The translations under genes and the position numbers were made by a program. A stretch of 22,767 nucleotides of DNA, taken from an uncultured Bartonella sp. Lineage in GTDB: Bacteria; Pseudomonadota; Alphaproteobacteria; Rhizobiales; Rhizobiaceae. The stretch covers positions 1-22,767 of the forward strand of contig CAMLON010000022.1 of NCBI GenBank assembly GCA_946481695.1. Direction: 5' to 3'. Below the pieces are notes generated by a model that searched no databases, had not been told where the DNA came from, and saw nothing but the letters and a program-made list of their open reading frames with translations. Positions 1 through 8,441 of this stretch are shown here, piece by piece (the first letter of the stretch is position 1; each line of letters starts with the position of its first letter).

Positions 1-358
1 CTTATATGTAGCTATGACGAGAGGCTGCAGGAAATTAGTAATATGTTCAAAGTCTGAAATATTGCATCCTCGTTAAATCTTGAATGAACCTCAACGTCAA
101 TTACATCTTTCATGTTTTATAGCACATGACAGCACCTGCAGGAAAAAAGATATTGAGCACTTATCTTGTATCATAGTCTGTCAATACTTTCTCACGGATA
201 ATATGGGCGGGACAGGTCCGAAGATTTATAATTGAAGTGGGATTGTTCTGTTTTATAGGAAAATGCACAACTGCCTTATGTTGTTAGCACATTGATTTGC
301 TTGTGAAATGAGTTAAAAGATCATGCAATCTGCTGAGCAACAGTTGAAAGAGGGAAAA
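1..358. other. gene-free stretch upstream of the ClbS-like gene
   Basis: No convincing gene is seen on either strand. The longest candidate on the minus strand (ATG at 113, stop at 12, 33 codons) has no ribosome binding site and no recognisable similarity. The plus strand is broken by stops in all frames until the ClbS-like gene. The promoter of that gene must lie here, but no confident -35/-10 pair stands out. Confidence 0.5.
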
Positions 359-871
359 GTGTCCATACCGCAAAATAAAGATGCATTGCTGAATGCTATT
401 GAAACGACTTTTTCCAAACTTGCCGAGGATTTGCGTAAAGTACAAGCAGATGTTTCCGGTTTGCCGTTCATGGAGGGGCATTCAAAAGGCGAGCTTATAA
501 GTGTTTCAAATCTCGTTGCCTATCTTTTGGGGTGGAATAGGCTTGTCCTGAAATGGTTGGAAAAGGATGAAAAGGGCGAACCCGTCGATTTCCCTGAAAC
601 CGGTTTCAAGTGGAATGACCTTGGTGAACTCGCCAAGAAGTTTTATTCCGATTATAAAACTGTTCTTTTTGTTGATCTTGTTGATCGGCTGCGTGACGCA
701 AAAGACCAAATTATTGTCGAAATTTCCAAACGGAATAACAAAGAGCTTTACGAAAAAGAATGGTGCGGAAAATGGACAATGGGACGGATGATCCAATTGA
801 ATACCTCTTCACCCTATTCCAATGCACGGAACCGCCTGCGGAAATGGTTGAAAAATCTCGACGCTGAATAA
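359..871 (+). CDS. ClbS/DfsB-family four-helix protein (colibactin-resistance-like)
   Basis: Homolog of ClbS, the cyclopropane hydrolase that protects colibactin producers from their own genotoxin by opening the DNA-alkylating warhead. From memory of E. coli ClbS the match is close: the start MSIPQNKDALLNAI, the stretch EGHSKGELISVSNLVAYLLGW (given here as pieces EGHSKGELISVS and NLVAYLLGW), the segment FPETGFKWNDLG, and WTMGRMIQLNTSSPY near the C-terminus. I chose the GTG at 359 over the in-frame ATG at 323. It is preceded by AGAGGG (349-354), gives 170 residues (the length I recall for ClbS), and puts a tyrosine at position 55, matching ClbS Tyr55. The protein has no signal peptide and is probably cytoplasmic. 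No colibactin synthesis genes are present, so this is an orphan resistance-type gene. It stands alone and converges on the cyd operon. The family call is strong. The true substrate is unknown. Confidence 0.88.
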   Translation: MSIPQNKDALLNAIETTFSKLAEDLRKVQADVSGLPFMEGHSKGELISVSNLVAYLLGWNRLVLKWLEKDEKGEPVDFPETGFKWNDLGELAKKFYSDYKTVLFVDLVDRLRDAKDQIIVEISKRNNKELYEKEWCGKWTMGRMIQLNTSSPYSNARNRLRKWLKNLDAE

Positions 872-969
872 AGATGATTTCGGAGAGGATAAATTGATAG
901 GCGAATAGACCGGTAGTCGTGCTTTTTTAATCGGCGATCAGGGAAAAAACAATGTGAGAAAAATAAAAA

Positions 970-999
970 TGCCGCGGAGAGCAGGAGCTTTCCGCGGCA
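970..999 (-). terminator. intrinsic terminator of the cyd operon, possibly bidirectional
   Basis: A perfect 9-bp stem, TGCCGCGGA (970-978) with TCCGCGGCA (991-999), closes a 12-nt loop. Read on the minus strand, a run TTTTTATTTT follows the stem directly, 23 nt beyond the cydX stop. Plus-strand T-runs also follow (1002-1016), so the same hairpin may end transcripts arriving from the ClbS-like gene at 871. Confidence 0.85.
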
Positions 1000-1021
1000 A
1001 TGATTTTTGTTTTTTTACAGG

Positions 1022-1147
1022 CTATTCGGATTTATTTTCGCCTGTTTTCTGTTTGGCGCTGTCGTCCGTCAATTCATACCACATCGCATTCAATATTGCG
1101 AAAGCGGCAGCAAGCGGAAGGCCGAGAGCCCATGAAAAATACCACAT
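1022..1147 (-). CDS. cydX: cytochrome bd oxidase small subunit CydX
   Basis: A 41-residue membrane microprotein that begins MWYFSWALGLPLAAAFAILN and ends in a polar, charged tail. The MWYFxWxLG opening is the hallmark of the CydX/YbgT family. These proteins are single-pass subunits that bind CydA and stabilise the heme groups of cytochrome bd. It lies 24 nt after cydB on the same strand and has a good ribosome binding site (AAAGGAAA, 8 nt before the ATG). It is followed by the operon terminator. E. coli CydX is 37 residues, so the length fits. The gene is below the size limit of many gene finders and is easily missed. Confidence 0.93.
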   Translation of the reverse strand: MWYFSWALGLPLAAAFAILNAMWYELTDDSAKQKTGENKSE

Positions 1148-1171
1148 GGAATTTCCTTTCAAGAGTAGCAA

Positions 1172-2323
1172 TCAATAGGATTGCTTGTTTCCTTCGATTG
1201 TTTTGACGCTGACTTTTCCCCAAAGGATTTTGTAAACCCAGCTTGTGTAAGCCAAGACTGTCGGAACAAAAATGATAGCGACAATCAGCATGACAAAGAG
1301 GGTGAAATGGCTTGAGGAAGAATCCCATACCGTAAGACTCATCACCGGATCAATGATTGAAGGCAGGATGAACGGGAACATTGCAACGCCAACGCTTGCA
1401 ATAATGCAGGCAATGCCAAGTCCGTTAGCGATAATGGCAAGAACCGGTTTTCTCATGGCAAGACATGCGGTTGCCAATAGTGGTGCAACAAGTCCGATAA
1501 TCGGAACAATCCACAACATCGGTGTTTGATGGTAATTGTCAAGCCAACCCGAAGCATTGGTTGCAATCTGTTTCATCAACGGGTTTGAAGGGCCGTTGGC
1601 AACCACACCACCGGTAATATGATAGCCGGTTGTTGCAACGTTCAACAAAAGCCCGCACAAACCATAAAGAATGGTTGTGAGAACACCCGTAATCATACCG
1701 ACTTTGCGTGCGCGGCTGAAAATCGGATCGTCAGTTTTGACAGCAAGCCAGCTTGCCCCGTGGGTAAGCAGCATGACAATCGACAGAACCCCGCAAAGGA
1801 TTGCAAACGGGTTCAACAGTCCGAAAAACGAACCGTGATAGAAAATCTGCATATCGGGTTTAATCTCGAAGGGAACACCTTCAAGCACATTACCCATTGC
1901 AACACCGAAAATCAGACTTGGCAAGAAGCCACCAATAAAAAGCAGCCAGTCCCAGGTTGACCGCCAGGTTTTGCTTTCGCGTTTGCTGCGGTATTTGAAG
2001 CCGACAGGGCGCAGAATAATGCCAACGAGCACAAGGAACATGGCAATATAAAAGCCCGAGAATGAAACAGCGTAAAGCTGTGGCCAAGCGGCGAAAATGC
2101 CGCCGCCTGCCAAAATCAACCAAACCTGATTGCCTTCCCAAACCGGTCCGACGGTGTTGATGACAATGCGTCGCTCAAGATCTGTCTTACCGACAAAGGG
2201 GAGCAACATTCCGGTTCCCAGATCGAAACCGTCCATGACTGCAAAGCCGACAAGCACAATGCCAAGCAGCAGCCACCATATGATACGTAACACGTCATAT
2301 GAAATCAAATCGTGCAAAATCAT
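1172..2323 (-). CDS. cydB: cytochrome bd ubiquinol oxidase subunit II
   Basis: CydB is the second integral membrane subunit of the quinol:O2 oxidoreductase cytochrome bd, which reduces oxygen to water in the inner membrane without pumping protons. The protein has 383 residues (E. coli 379) and is strongly hydrophobic throughout. Family motifs are visible: GFAVMDGFDLGTGMLLPF near residues 26-43, GPVWEGNQVWLILAGGG near 59-75, then GFYIAMFLVLVGIILRPVGF. The start is supported by AAAGGAT upstream of the ATG. The gene follows cydA by 12 nt and precedes cydX by 24 nt, so the three are almost certainly co-transcribed and translated in step. The sequence is intact. Confidence 0.97.
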   Translation of the reverse strand: MILHDLISYDVLRIIWWLLLGIVLVGFAVMDGFDLGTGMLLPFVGKTDLERRIVINTVGPVWEGNQVWLILAGGGIFAAWPQLYAVSFSGFYIAMFLVLVGIILRPVGFKYRSKRESKTWRSTWDWLLFIGGFLPSLIFGVAMGNVLEGVPFEIKPDMQIFYHGSFFGLLNPFAILCGVLSIVMLLTHGASWLAVKTDDPIFSRARKVGMITGVLTTILYGLCGLLLNVATTGYHITGGVVANGPSNPLMKQIATNASGWLDNYHQTPMLWIVPIIGLVAPLLATACLAMRKPVLAIIANGLGIACIIASVGVAMFPFILPSIIDPVMSLTVWDSSSSHFTLFVMLIVAIIFVPTVLAYTSWVYKILWGKVSVKTIEGNKQSY

Positions 2324-2335
2324 GATTTTTATCCT

Positions 2336-3910
2336 TTAAGATAATGCTGTGGCAGAGGCGTTGTTTTGTACCTCACTGTGGTCACTCAAAACGTCCGGAC
2401 CTTTTCTGATATATTTCAGCATCAAGCGGACTTCGACGACAAGAAGCGCAGTATAGAGGGCAACAAAGCCGCAAATTGTCAGGAATACTGTCGTAACGCT
2501 GAGGTTTGAAACTGCAACGGCTGTCGGAAGAATTCCTTCAATAATCCAGGGCTGACGTCCGATTTCGGCAACAACCCATCCACATTCGACAGAAATCCAC
2601 GGAAGTGCGATGGCACAAACAGCAAGTTTAAGTAACCAGCGCCTGTTTTCCAGACGATGACGTGCCGACAGATAGAAGAATGTCGCCATAATCAGGATAA
2701 GGGCAAAGCCACAGGCAACCATGATACGGAACGCCCAGAAGATAACCGGAACTTCCGGAACAAGGTCCCAAGCCGCTTTGCTGATTTGTTCATCTGTTGC
2801 CGTGCGCGGGTCATCGACATAGCGTTTCAACAGAAGTGCATAACCGAGTGAACGGCCGTTATTTTCAAACTGGTCGATTGTTTCTTGCGGAACAGCTGCG
2901 CCTTTTGCCTGCTGGATTTTTTCCAGTGCATCATAAGCAAGGATACCTTGTCTGATTTCTTTTTCCGATTGTGCAACAAGATCCTTGATGCCCGGAATCT
3001 GTTCGTCAAACGAACGTGTGCCGATAATGCCCATTACCCACGGAATGTGGATAGCAAAATGGGTTTCGCGGTTTTTGACATCGGGAAGACCGAACAATGT
3101 GAAAGAAGCCGGAGCTTTTTCAGTATCCCACATGGCTTCGATTGCAGCGAGTTTCATTTTCTGGTGTTCGCCGGAAAGGTAGCCGCTTTCATCTCCCAGA
3201 ACAACGACTGAAAGTGAAGCAGCAAGACCGAATGATGCAGCAACTGTCATCGAACGTTTGGCAATTTCTTTATAGCGACCTCTCAGGAGGTACCAGGCTG
3301 AAACGCCAAGGACGAAAGCGGCAGCTGTTGTATAACCGGCTGAAACCGTGTGAACGAATTTAGCTTGCGCAACAGGATTTAGAATAACCGAAGCGAAGTC
3401 GCCCAATTCCATACGCATGGTTTGCGGGTTGAAGGTCGAAGCGACCGGATTTTGCATCCAGCCATTGGCGACCAGAATCCACAAAGCCGAGAAGTTTGAT
3501 CCGAATGCCACGCACCATGTAGCAATCAGGTGTTTAACCTTTGACATGCGGTCCCATCCGAAGAAGAACAGGCCGACAAAGGTTGCTTCCAGAAAGAAAG
3601 CCATCAAAGCTTCGATAGCCAAAGGTGCGCCAAAAATATCGCCGACATAATGGCTATAATAGCTCCAGTTCATACCGAACTGGAATTCCATAACCACGCC
3701 GGTTGCCACACCTAACGCAAAATTTATACCAAATAGTAGTCCCCAGAACTTGGTCATGTCGCGCCAGATCGTTCGACCTGTCATGACATAAACGCTTTCC
3801 ATAATGGCAAGCAGGATTGATAATCCTAGTGTGAGTGGGACAAACAGAAAATGGTAAAGCGCTGTCGCGGCGAATTGGAACCGTGATAGGCTGACAATGT
3901 CAATATCCAT
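2336..3910 (-). CDS. cydA: cytochrome bd ubiquinol oxidase subunit I
   Basis: CydA carries the three hemes (b558, b595, d) and the quinol site of cytochrome bd. It has 524 residues (E. coli 522). The heme ligands are in place with a shift of one from E. coli: His20 (in TALYHFLFVPLTLG), His187 (AKFVHTVSAGY), and Met397 in FWAFRIMVACGF, matching E. coli Met393. Lys253 and Glu258 of the quinol-binding Q-loop are conserved (KMKLAAIEAMW). The loop contains the long insertion typical of E. coli-type (L) bd oxidases rather than the short type. The motif GWVVAEIGRQPW is also present. The gene starts 11 nt after cydC; its ribosome site (AAGGA) overlaps the cydC stop. The enzyme has high oxygen affinity and resists cyanide, NO and sulfide, which suits low-oxygen growth. 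Confidence 0.98.
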   Translation of the reverse strand: MDIDIVSLSRFQFAATALYHFLFVPLTLGLSILLAIMESVYVMTGRTIWRDMTKFWGLLFGINFALGVATGVVMEFQFGMNWSYYSHYVGDIFGAPLAIEALMAFFLEATFVGLFFFGWDRMSKVKHLIATWCVAFGSNFSALWILVANGWMQNPVASTFNPQTMRMELGDFASVILNPVAQAKFVHTVSAGYTTAAAFVLGVSAWYLLRGRYKEIAKRSMTVAASFGLAASLSVVVLGDESGYLSGEHQKMKLAAIEAMWDTEKAPASFTLFGLPDVKNRETHFAIHIPWVMGIIGTRSFDEQIPGIKDLVAQSEKEIRQGILAYDALEKIQQAKGAAVPQETIDQFENNGRSLGYALLLKRYVDDPRTATDEQISKAAWDLVPEVPVIFWAFRIMVACGFALILIMATFFYLSARHRLENRRWLLKLAVCAIALPWISVECGWVVAEIGRQPWIIEGILPTAVAVSNLSVTTVFLTICGFVALYTALLVVEVRLMLKYIRKGPDVLSDHSEVQNNASATALS

Positions 3911-3921
3911 AATTCAAGTCC

Positions 3922-5631
3922 TTACATTGAGTGTTTGTCATAATTGTCCTCGCGTAAACTTTCTAAAACGCGTTGATAGTTTTCGTTCGACCGCTCATAG
4001 TCGCCAGTGATGCGGGTGTGATCGAGTGTGATGATGCGGTCGCAACAGGTTGCTTCCCGTTTCAGGTGGGTGACAAGGAGCCAGCTTTTTTCACGCCCAT
4101 AGTGCTTCATGCGCTCGAGAATATCGCGGGCGGTTCCGCCATCTATATTCTCTGTCGGCTCATCAAGTAGCCACAGGTCGCGTTTCTGCAGGAAAAGGCG
4201 TGCCAATGCAAAGCGTCGAGCCTGACCGGTGGAAAGACCGGTCTGGTTTTCACCGATGCTGCTATAGAGGCCGTCTTTGAGATTATCGAGATAGTCGTGT
4301 AGTCCCGCACGCTCCATGGCCTCGACCATGTCGTCGTTAGAGGCGGTCACATTGGCAAGTTTCAGGTTCTCATGCAGAGTGTCATGAAATATATAGGTAT
4401 TTTGTTCCAATAATGCTGCTTTTATTGCTGCAATTTTTCCCTCGACGATCATATCTTTTGTCATGAAAAGCGAAATGAGCGAACTTTTGCCTGCTCCGTT
4501 GGGGCCGACAAAGGCTATCTTTTCTCCCGAGCTGACGGTGAAATGAATATCGTTCAAAACTGCCGGCAATTGCGGCTCATAGCTTGCCCGCTTGATATCA
4601 GCTATCGCTACATAGCTACATGGTGGCAACTCTTCGCGGGGTTTGGCTGAATTGGCACTTTCACCTTCGACAAATGGCGAAAGTCTGCGTAATGCCAGTA
4701 TATAGCGGCCGATCTCGCCACAGCCCTGATAAAGCGGTTTGACAAGGTCATAGAGTGTTAGTGCAGCCAATATAGAAAGTACAGCCAGTGGCAGGCTGAT
4801 CGATCCATATTGATAGAGTAGGATAGTTGAGAGAATAAGCCCGACAAAAATAAGCTTGTCGACAAAACCGCTGACTGCTTCAATGGCGAGTTGCCGTTTT
4901 TTCAAGGAAACATCGCTTGTGGCAAGGCTGTCTTCCGTGTTCATGACATGGCTGGTGAAAGATTGTTGGCAGCCATTCATAACAAGGTCGGTCTGGCCAG
5001 AAAGGAGCGCAATCACACGTGTGCGCAGGCTTTCGCGCCGGATTGCGAGAGAGGCTGAACGTTTTTCGTCAAGTTTTATCGAAAGCCAGGAAAAAACAAT
5101 GACGGTGGCAAAGACAATCAGTCCAAAGCCAAGCCCCAAGCCCAAATGAACGGAAGAAAGCACGGCTATAATTGTTAAAATTGCAACGAGTGCAACAATG
5201 GAAGGGACGATAAGTTTCAAATAAATGAGCTCGTAATTATCAATATCGCCGGTTAAACGGTGCAATAGCCTTGCCGGACGCATGGCGAGATCACGCAAGG
5301 ATTTTCTTTGTGCAATTGTCTTGAAGAGTTGTAGCCGCAAGCCACTACTTTGCATGAATGTTGCATCATGATTGACGAGTCGCTCAGCGTAGCGCGCACC
5401 GGTTCTCAAAAGCGCAAAAAACCGTATGGCAGCCGAGGGCATAAAAACATCGAAAACACGTGTTGCCGCAATCGTTAAACCTGCAATTCCAGTTGCCGTG
5501 ATAAACCAGCCGGATAGGCAAAGAAGGCCGATTGTCGAAAGTGCTGTGAGAATGGCAAAGACAAGTCCCCAAAGCATTTTTTTGCGGATAATTCTGTCGC
5601 GAGGTGCAATGAGAGCAAGAATTGTTTTCAT
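3922..5631 (-). CDS. cydC: ABC transporter CydC, cytochrome bd assembly
   Basis: One half of the heterodimeric CydDC ABC transporter of the inner membrane, required to assemble cytochrome bd. Its cargo has been described as cysteine/glutathione and, more recently, heme. The 569-residue protein has an N-terminal transmembrane domain with the CydC-typical LSGWFITATGIAGL. It ends with a nucleotide-binding domain: Walker A GPNGAGKSSL, signature LSTGQARRFALARLF (changed from the usual LSGGQ), and Walker B DLWLLDEPTENID. Its ATG overlaps the cydD stop by 4 nt (ATGA), indicating translational coupling and a 1:1 partner. Confidence 0.95.
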   Translation of the reverse strand: MKTILALIAPRDRIIRKKMLWGLVFAILTALSTIGLLCLSGWFITATGIAGLTIAATRVFDVFMPSAAIRFFALLRTGARYAERLVNHDATFMQSSGLRLQLFKTIAQRKSLRDLAMRPARLLHRLTGDIDNYELIYLKLIVPSIVALVAILTIIAVLSSVHLGLGLGFGLIVFATVIVFSWLSIKLDEKRSASLAIRRESLRTRVIALLSGQTDLVMNGCQQSFTSHVMNTEDSLATSDVSLKKRQLAIEAVSGFVDKLIFVGLILSTILLYQYGSISLPLAVLSILAALTLYDLVKPLYQGCGEIGRYILALRRLSPFVEGESANSAKPREELPPCSYVAIADIKRASYEPQLPAVLNDIHFTVSSGEKIAFVGPNGAGKSSLISLFMTKDMIVEGKIAAIKAALLEQNTYIFHDTLHENLKLANVTASNDDMVEAMERAGLHDYLDNLKDGLYSSIGENQTGLSTGQARRFALARLFLQKRDLWLLDEPTENIDGGTARDILERMKHYGREKSWLLVTHLKREATCCDRIITLDHTRITGDYERSNENYQRVLESLREDNYDKHSM

Positions 5632-7352
5632 CTCTCGCTCTCCCTGAAATTAACGTCCGGCGAAAGTTCGATCACCCTGTCCATGCGCTTGAAAAGTTCC
5701 GGATCATGTGTTGCAACAAGCAGGCTATTTCCTTCGGAAATTTTGACGAGTGCATCTATGACGATCTTTGCACTTTCAGGATCAAGGTGGGCGGTCGGCT
5801 CGTCGATAAGAAGGACATTCCGGTCTTTTTCCAGCGCCAGCCGCACCAAGGAAAGGCGGGCGGCTTCGCCACCGGAAACACCGGTTCCGCCTTCACCAAG
5901 GCGCTGGTATTTGCGCTCATTGGCGAAATCTTTCAAATTGGCAAGCTCAAGATAATCGTCAATATGATCGAATTTTCTGTTGAATGTTATATTGGAGAGG
6001 ATTGACTGGTCGAACCAATAAGGCTTTGCACCCATCCAGCCGATTTTGGCTCGAATTTCATCAATATTGTTCCCGTCCACAGTCAAGCCGTTGACTTTGA
6101 TTGACCCCTTGTCAGCCTGAATAAGACCGGCAATGAGCGAGATGAGAACCGATTTTCCGGCACCACTTTTTCCTGTCAGTGCAACTTTTTCTTGTCTGCC
6201 GATTTTTAGCGAAAAGTTTTTGAAAACCGGTTTTTCGGGAATGAAACCGAATGAGAGATTGTCAATTTCGATTGCAGCGCCATTCTGAGGCGAAGCTGTT
6301 TCTTCCGGCTTCGTTTCATATGATTGTTGAACAATTGGCGATTGCTGAACATCAGAAGGTTGATGAACTATCGTCTCGCCTTTGCTGACAAGTTTTGTGA
6401 AATTTTCCATAGCAGCTTTACCTGCAACACGGTCGTGCCAGACGCTTGCAAGTTCGCGCAATGGTTCAAAAAAACTCGGCGCAAGCAAAAGAATGAAGAG
6501 CCCTTCTGCAAGGCTGAGCTTGTTACCCCAAAAGCCGATGGTAATGACACCTAAAAGATGAAAACCGATATAGACGGCCATCAAAGCGACACCGAGAGCC
6601 GAGAAAAGTTCCAGTACCGCTGACGATAAAAAAGCAATGCGTAATACTTTCATCGTGCGTGTGATGAGGTCGTCGGATTGGCGAGCAAGGCGTTTGGCAC
6701 TCCAGAAGGTGGCGTCAAGAATGCGCAATGTTTTTATTCCGCGCAAACGATCCAGCAGATAGCCGTTCATCTCGCCCATTTCCTGCCATTGCTCTTTTGC
6801 AGCTTTTTGAGCTTTGGCGCCGATAATGGCCCAAAATAGCGGAATGATCGGTGCTGTTATAAAAAGCAGCAAACAGGCAAGCCATGAAAACGGCAATACC
6901 AGGCAAAGGATGACAACCGGAACGACAGCCGCGCGAAGCATCAAAGGGCGGTATTTCGCGTTCCATGAGACGAGTGTCTCTCCCTGATCGACAAGGATAT
7001 TGGCTGCCTCGCCGCCTGGCATACGTTTTTTACTTAAAGGAGAAAGAAAATTAAGGTGGGTTAGGCCACGTTTGCGCCACTCATTCAAATTTTTACGGGA
7101 ATTTTTAAAGAGGTCAAGTTGGCTATAATAATCAAGACAGGCTTTGATTGCAGCAAGGAAAACGATAGCAAGACATGCAATGATAATGGTCGACAACGCT
7201 TCACCCGCTTTTGCGACAATCAGGCTCAACAGTGCAGCTTCAGCTATCCAGAAGAGCGGCAAAAGACTGAATATGATTTGTGACAGGGTAAGCCTTGGCA
7301 GGAGACCGGCTCTTTCATGTTTCATATCAATTTGACCCGCTTTCACAGTCAA
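5628..7352 (-). CDS. cydD: ABC transporter CydD, cytochrome bd assembly
   Basis: The other half of CydDC and the first gene of the operon. It has an N-terminal six-helix membrane domain and a C-terminal ATPase domain with Walker A GKSGAGKSVL, signature VSGGEAARLSLVRLAL and Walker B NVLLIDEPTAHLD. The segment LDRLRGIKTLRILDA is typical of CydD. The start is not settled. The longest frame begins at a TTG (7352), giving 574 residues; an in-frame ATG lies at 7325, giving 565; neither has a clear ribosome site. E. coli CydD has 588 residues, so either is acceptable. A hairpin (7367-7386) sits just upstream in the leader. Confidence 0.94.
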   Translation of the reverse strand: MTVKAGQIDMKHERAGLLPRLTLSQIIFSLLPLFWIAEAALLSLIVAKAGEALSTIIIACLAIVFLAAIKACLDYYSQLDLFKNSRKNLNEWRKRGLTHLNFLSPLSKKRMPGGEAANILVDQGETLVSWNAKYRPLMLRAAVVPVVILCLVLPFSWLACLLLFITAPIIPLFWAIIGAKAQKAAKEQWQEMGEMNGYLLDRLRGIKTLRILDATFWSAKRLARQSDDLITRTMKVLRIAFLSSAVLELFSALGVALMAVYIGFHLLGVITIGFWGNKLSLAEGLFILLLAPSFFEPLRELASVWHDRVAGKAAMENFTKLVSKGETIVHQPSDVQQSPIVQQSYETKPEETASPQNGAAIEIDNLSFGFIPEKPVFKNFSLKIGRQEKVALTGKSGAGKSVLISLIAGLIQADKGSIKVNGLTVDGNNIDEIRAKIGWMGAKPYWFDQSILSNITFNRKFDHIDDYLELANLKDFANERKYQRLGEGGTGVSGGEAARLSLVRLALEKDRNVLLIDEPTAHLDPESAKIVIDALVKISEGNSLLVATHDPELFKRMDRVIELSPDVNFRESER

Positions 7353-7366
7353 AACATATAAGATCG

Positions 7367-7386
7367 TTGCGGCAGTAATGCCGCAA
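7367..7386 (-). promoter_or_regulatory. perfect hairpin in the cyd leader
   Basis: A perfect 8-bp inverted repeat with a 4-nt loop, TTGCGGCA-GTAA-TGCCGCAA. It lies 14 nt above the longest possible cydD start and, if the promoter below is right, inside the 5' leader of the cyd mRNA. It has no T-run, so it does not look like a terminator. It could be a regulator-binding site or an RNA structure affecting translation of cydD. Confidence 0.5.
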
Positions 7387-7428
7387 ATGCTTACGTCCTC
7401 ACGTCTTTAAATTTCAGGATTAGGCGTT

Positions 7429-7466
7429 ATCGTATGAACGATTATTATATAGGTATGAGCTCATGA
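7429..7466 (-). promoter_or_regulatory. candidate cyd promoter with two palindromic sites
   Basis: On the minus strand a perfect -10 box TATAAT lies at 7449-7444, about 90 nt above cydD, without a good -35 box. Two palindromes flank it: ATGAGCTCAT (7455-7464) just upstream and ATCGT-ATGA-ACGAT (7429-7442) over the expected start of transcription. Read on the minus strand both contain GTTCAT. The upstream site can also be read as T-N11-A, the loose LysR-type pattern. A weak -35 with palindromes around the -10 suggests a regulated promoter, plausibly controlled by the divergent LysR-type gene. Confidence 0.4.
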
Positions 7467-7571
7467 ACTTTTTATACATGGGTGAAATCTGTTTTAAAAA
7501 TTCTATTTGCAAATGTGATTTATTTCTTTAAGCTATAAATCATGAGAGGGAACACTTGGGGTACGTCACTG

Positions 7572-8441
7572 ATGAACCTGGCACAATTGAATTATGTCCT
7601 GGCTGTTGCACAGACAGGCAGTTTTACTATAGCAGCAAAGAACTGCCATGTAACCCAGCCGACCTTGTCAAACAGCATCGCCCAGCTTGAAGACGAGTTT
7701 CAAGCGCGCATTTTCTCACGCACGACGCGGCGCGTTGGCCTTACGCCTTTCGGGCAGCACATTATGCCCTATATCGAGAAGCTGGTCGAAGCCAATTATG
7801 ATCTCGTCGACGAAAGCAAAAAATTCAATAATCAGGAAACAAATGTTGTCAGGATCGGCAAATCGCCTTTGGTGAGTTGCCAATATCTGGCAGCCGTCAT
7901 GAATGATTTTCGCACGGAAAATCCGGACTCGGAAATTGTGTTATGCGAACGCAATAGCGGCGATCTTATCGACTTGCTGGAACGAGGTGAAGTCGATTAT
8001 GTCTTTGATGTTGAAGCAGAAAAAAAGCCTACAAGGGCAAGCGAATTTCTTTATGAAGAGCCGCTCTATTTTATACCGAGCACGGCACAACCGATCAGAA
8101 ACGTCAATGTGGTGCATTTTTCCGATATTGCCGACGAAGTCTTTGTCATGGTCGATGACGAATCCGGATTGAACAAGTTTATCAGGGAAATGTTCGGGCA
8201 CCACAAACACGTTCTGAAAGAATATACCGGAAAAACAGTTTCCTTCCGTGAACTTGAAAACTGGGCGCATTGCGGGCTCGGAGCTGCACTCTTGCCAAAA
8301 TCGGCAATCACTGTGACATCAGGTCAGCGTTATATCTTGTGCGATCAGAACGAGCGCCCGATACAAATCCGTTACGAAGCAACGTGGAAGAAAAATATTC
8401 CGGTTACAAGCGGAAAATTGAAAAATTTCCTAAAACAATAA
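7572..8441 (+). CDS. LysR-type transcriptional regulator
   Basis: The protein has an N-terminal winged helix-turn-helix beginning MNLAQLNYVLAVAQTGSFT, with the family signature AAKNCHVTQPTLSNSIAQLE and then FSRTTRRVGLTPFG. A C-terminal substrate-binding-like effector domain follows (about residues 85-289). I chose the ATG at 7572 (289 residues) because family members begin right at this helix. A longer start at 7542 adds ten unusual residues, lacks a ribosome site, and would overlap a TATAAA at 7534-7539 that could be the -10 box. The gene diverges from cydD across a dyad-rich promoter region, the classic layout in which a LysR protein controls the neighbouring operon and itself. The ligand is unknown; control of cyd is inference. 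Confidence 0.9.
   Translation: MNLAQLNYVLAVAQTGSFTIAAKNCHVTQPTLSNSIAQLEDEFQARIFSRTTRRVGLTPFGQHIMPYIEKLVEANYDLVDESKKFNNQETNVVRIGKSPLVSCQYLAAVMNDFRTENPDSEIVLCERNSGDLIDLLERGEVDYVFDVEAEKKPTRASEFLYEEPLYFIPSTAQPIRNVNVVHFSDIADEVFVMVDDESGLNKFIREMFGHHKHVLKEYTGKTVSFRELENWAHCGLGAALLPKSAITVTSGQRYILCDQNERPIQIRYEATWKKNIPVTSGKLKNFLKQ

Noticed and set aside
12..113. 33-codon minus-strand frame (ATG at 113)
   Set aside because: No ribosome site, no similarity I recognise, and a length expected by chance.
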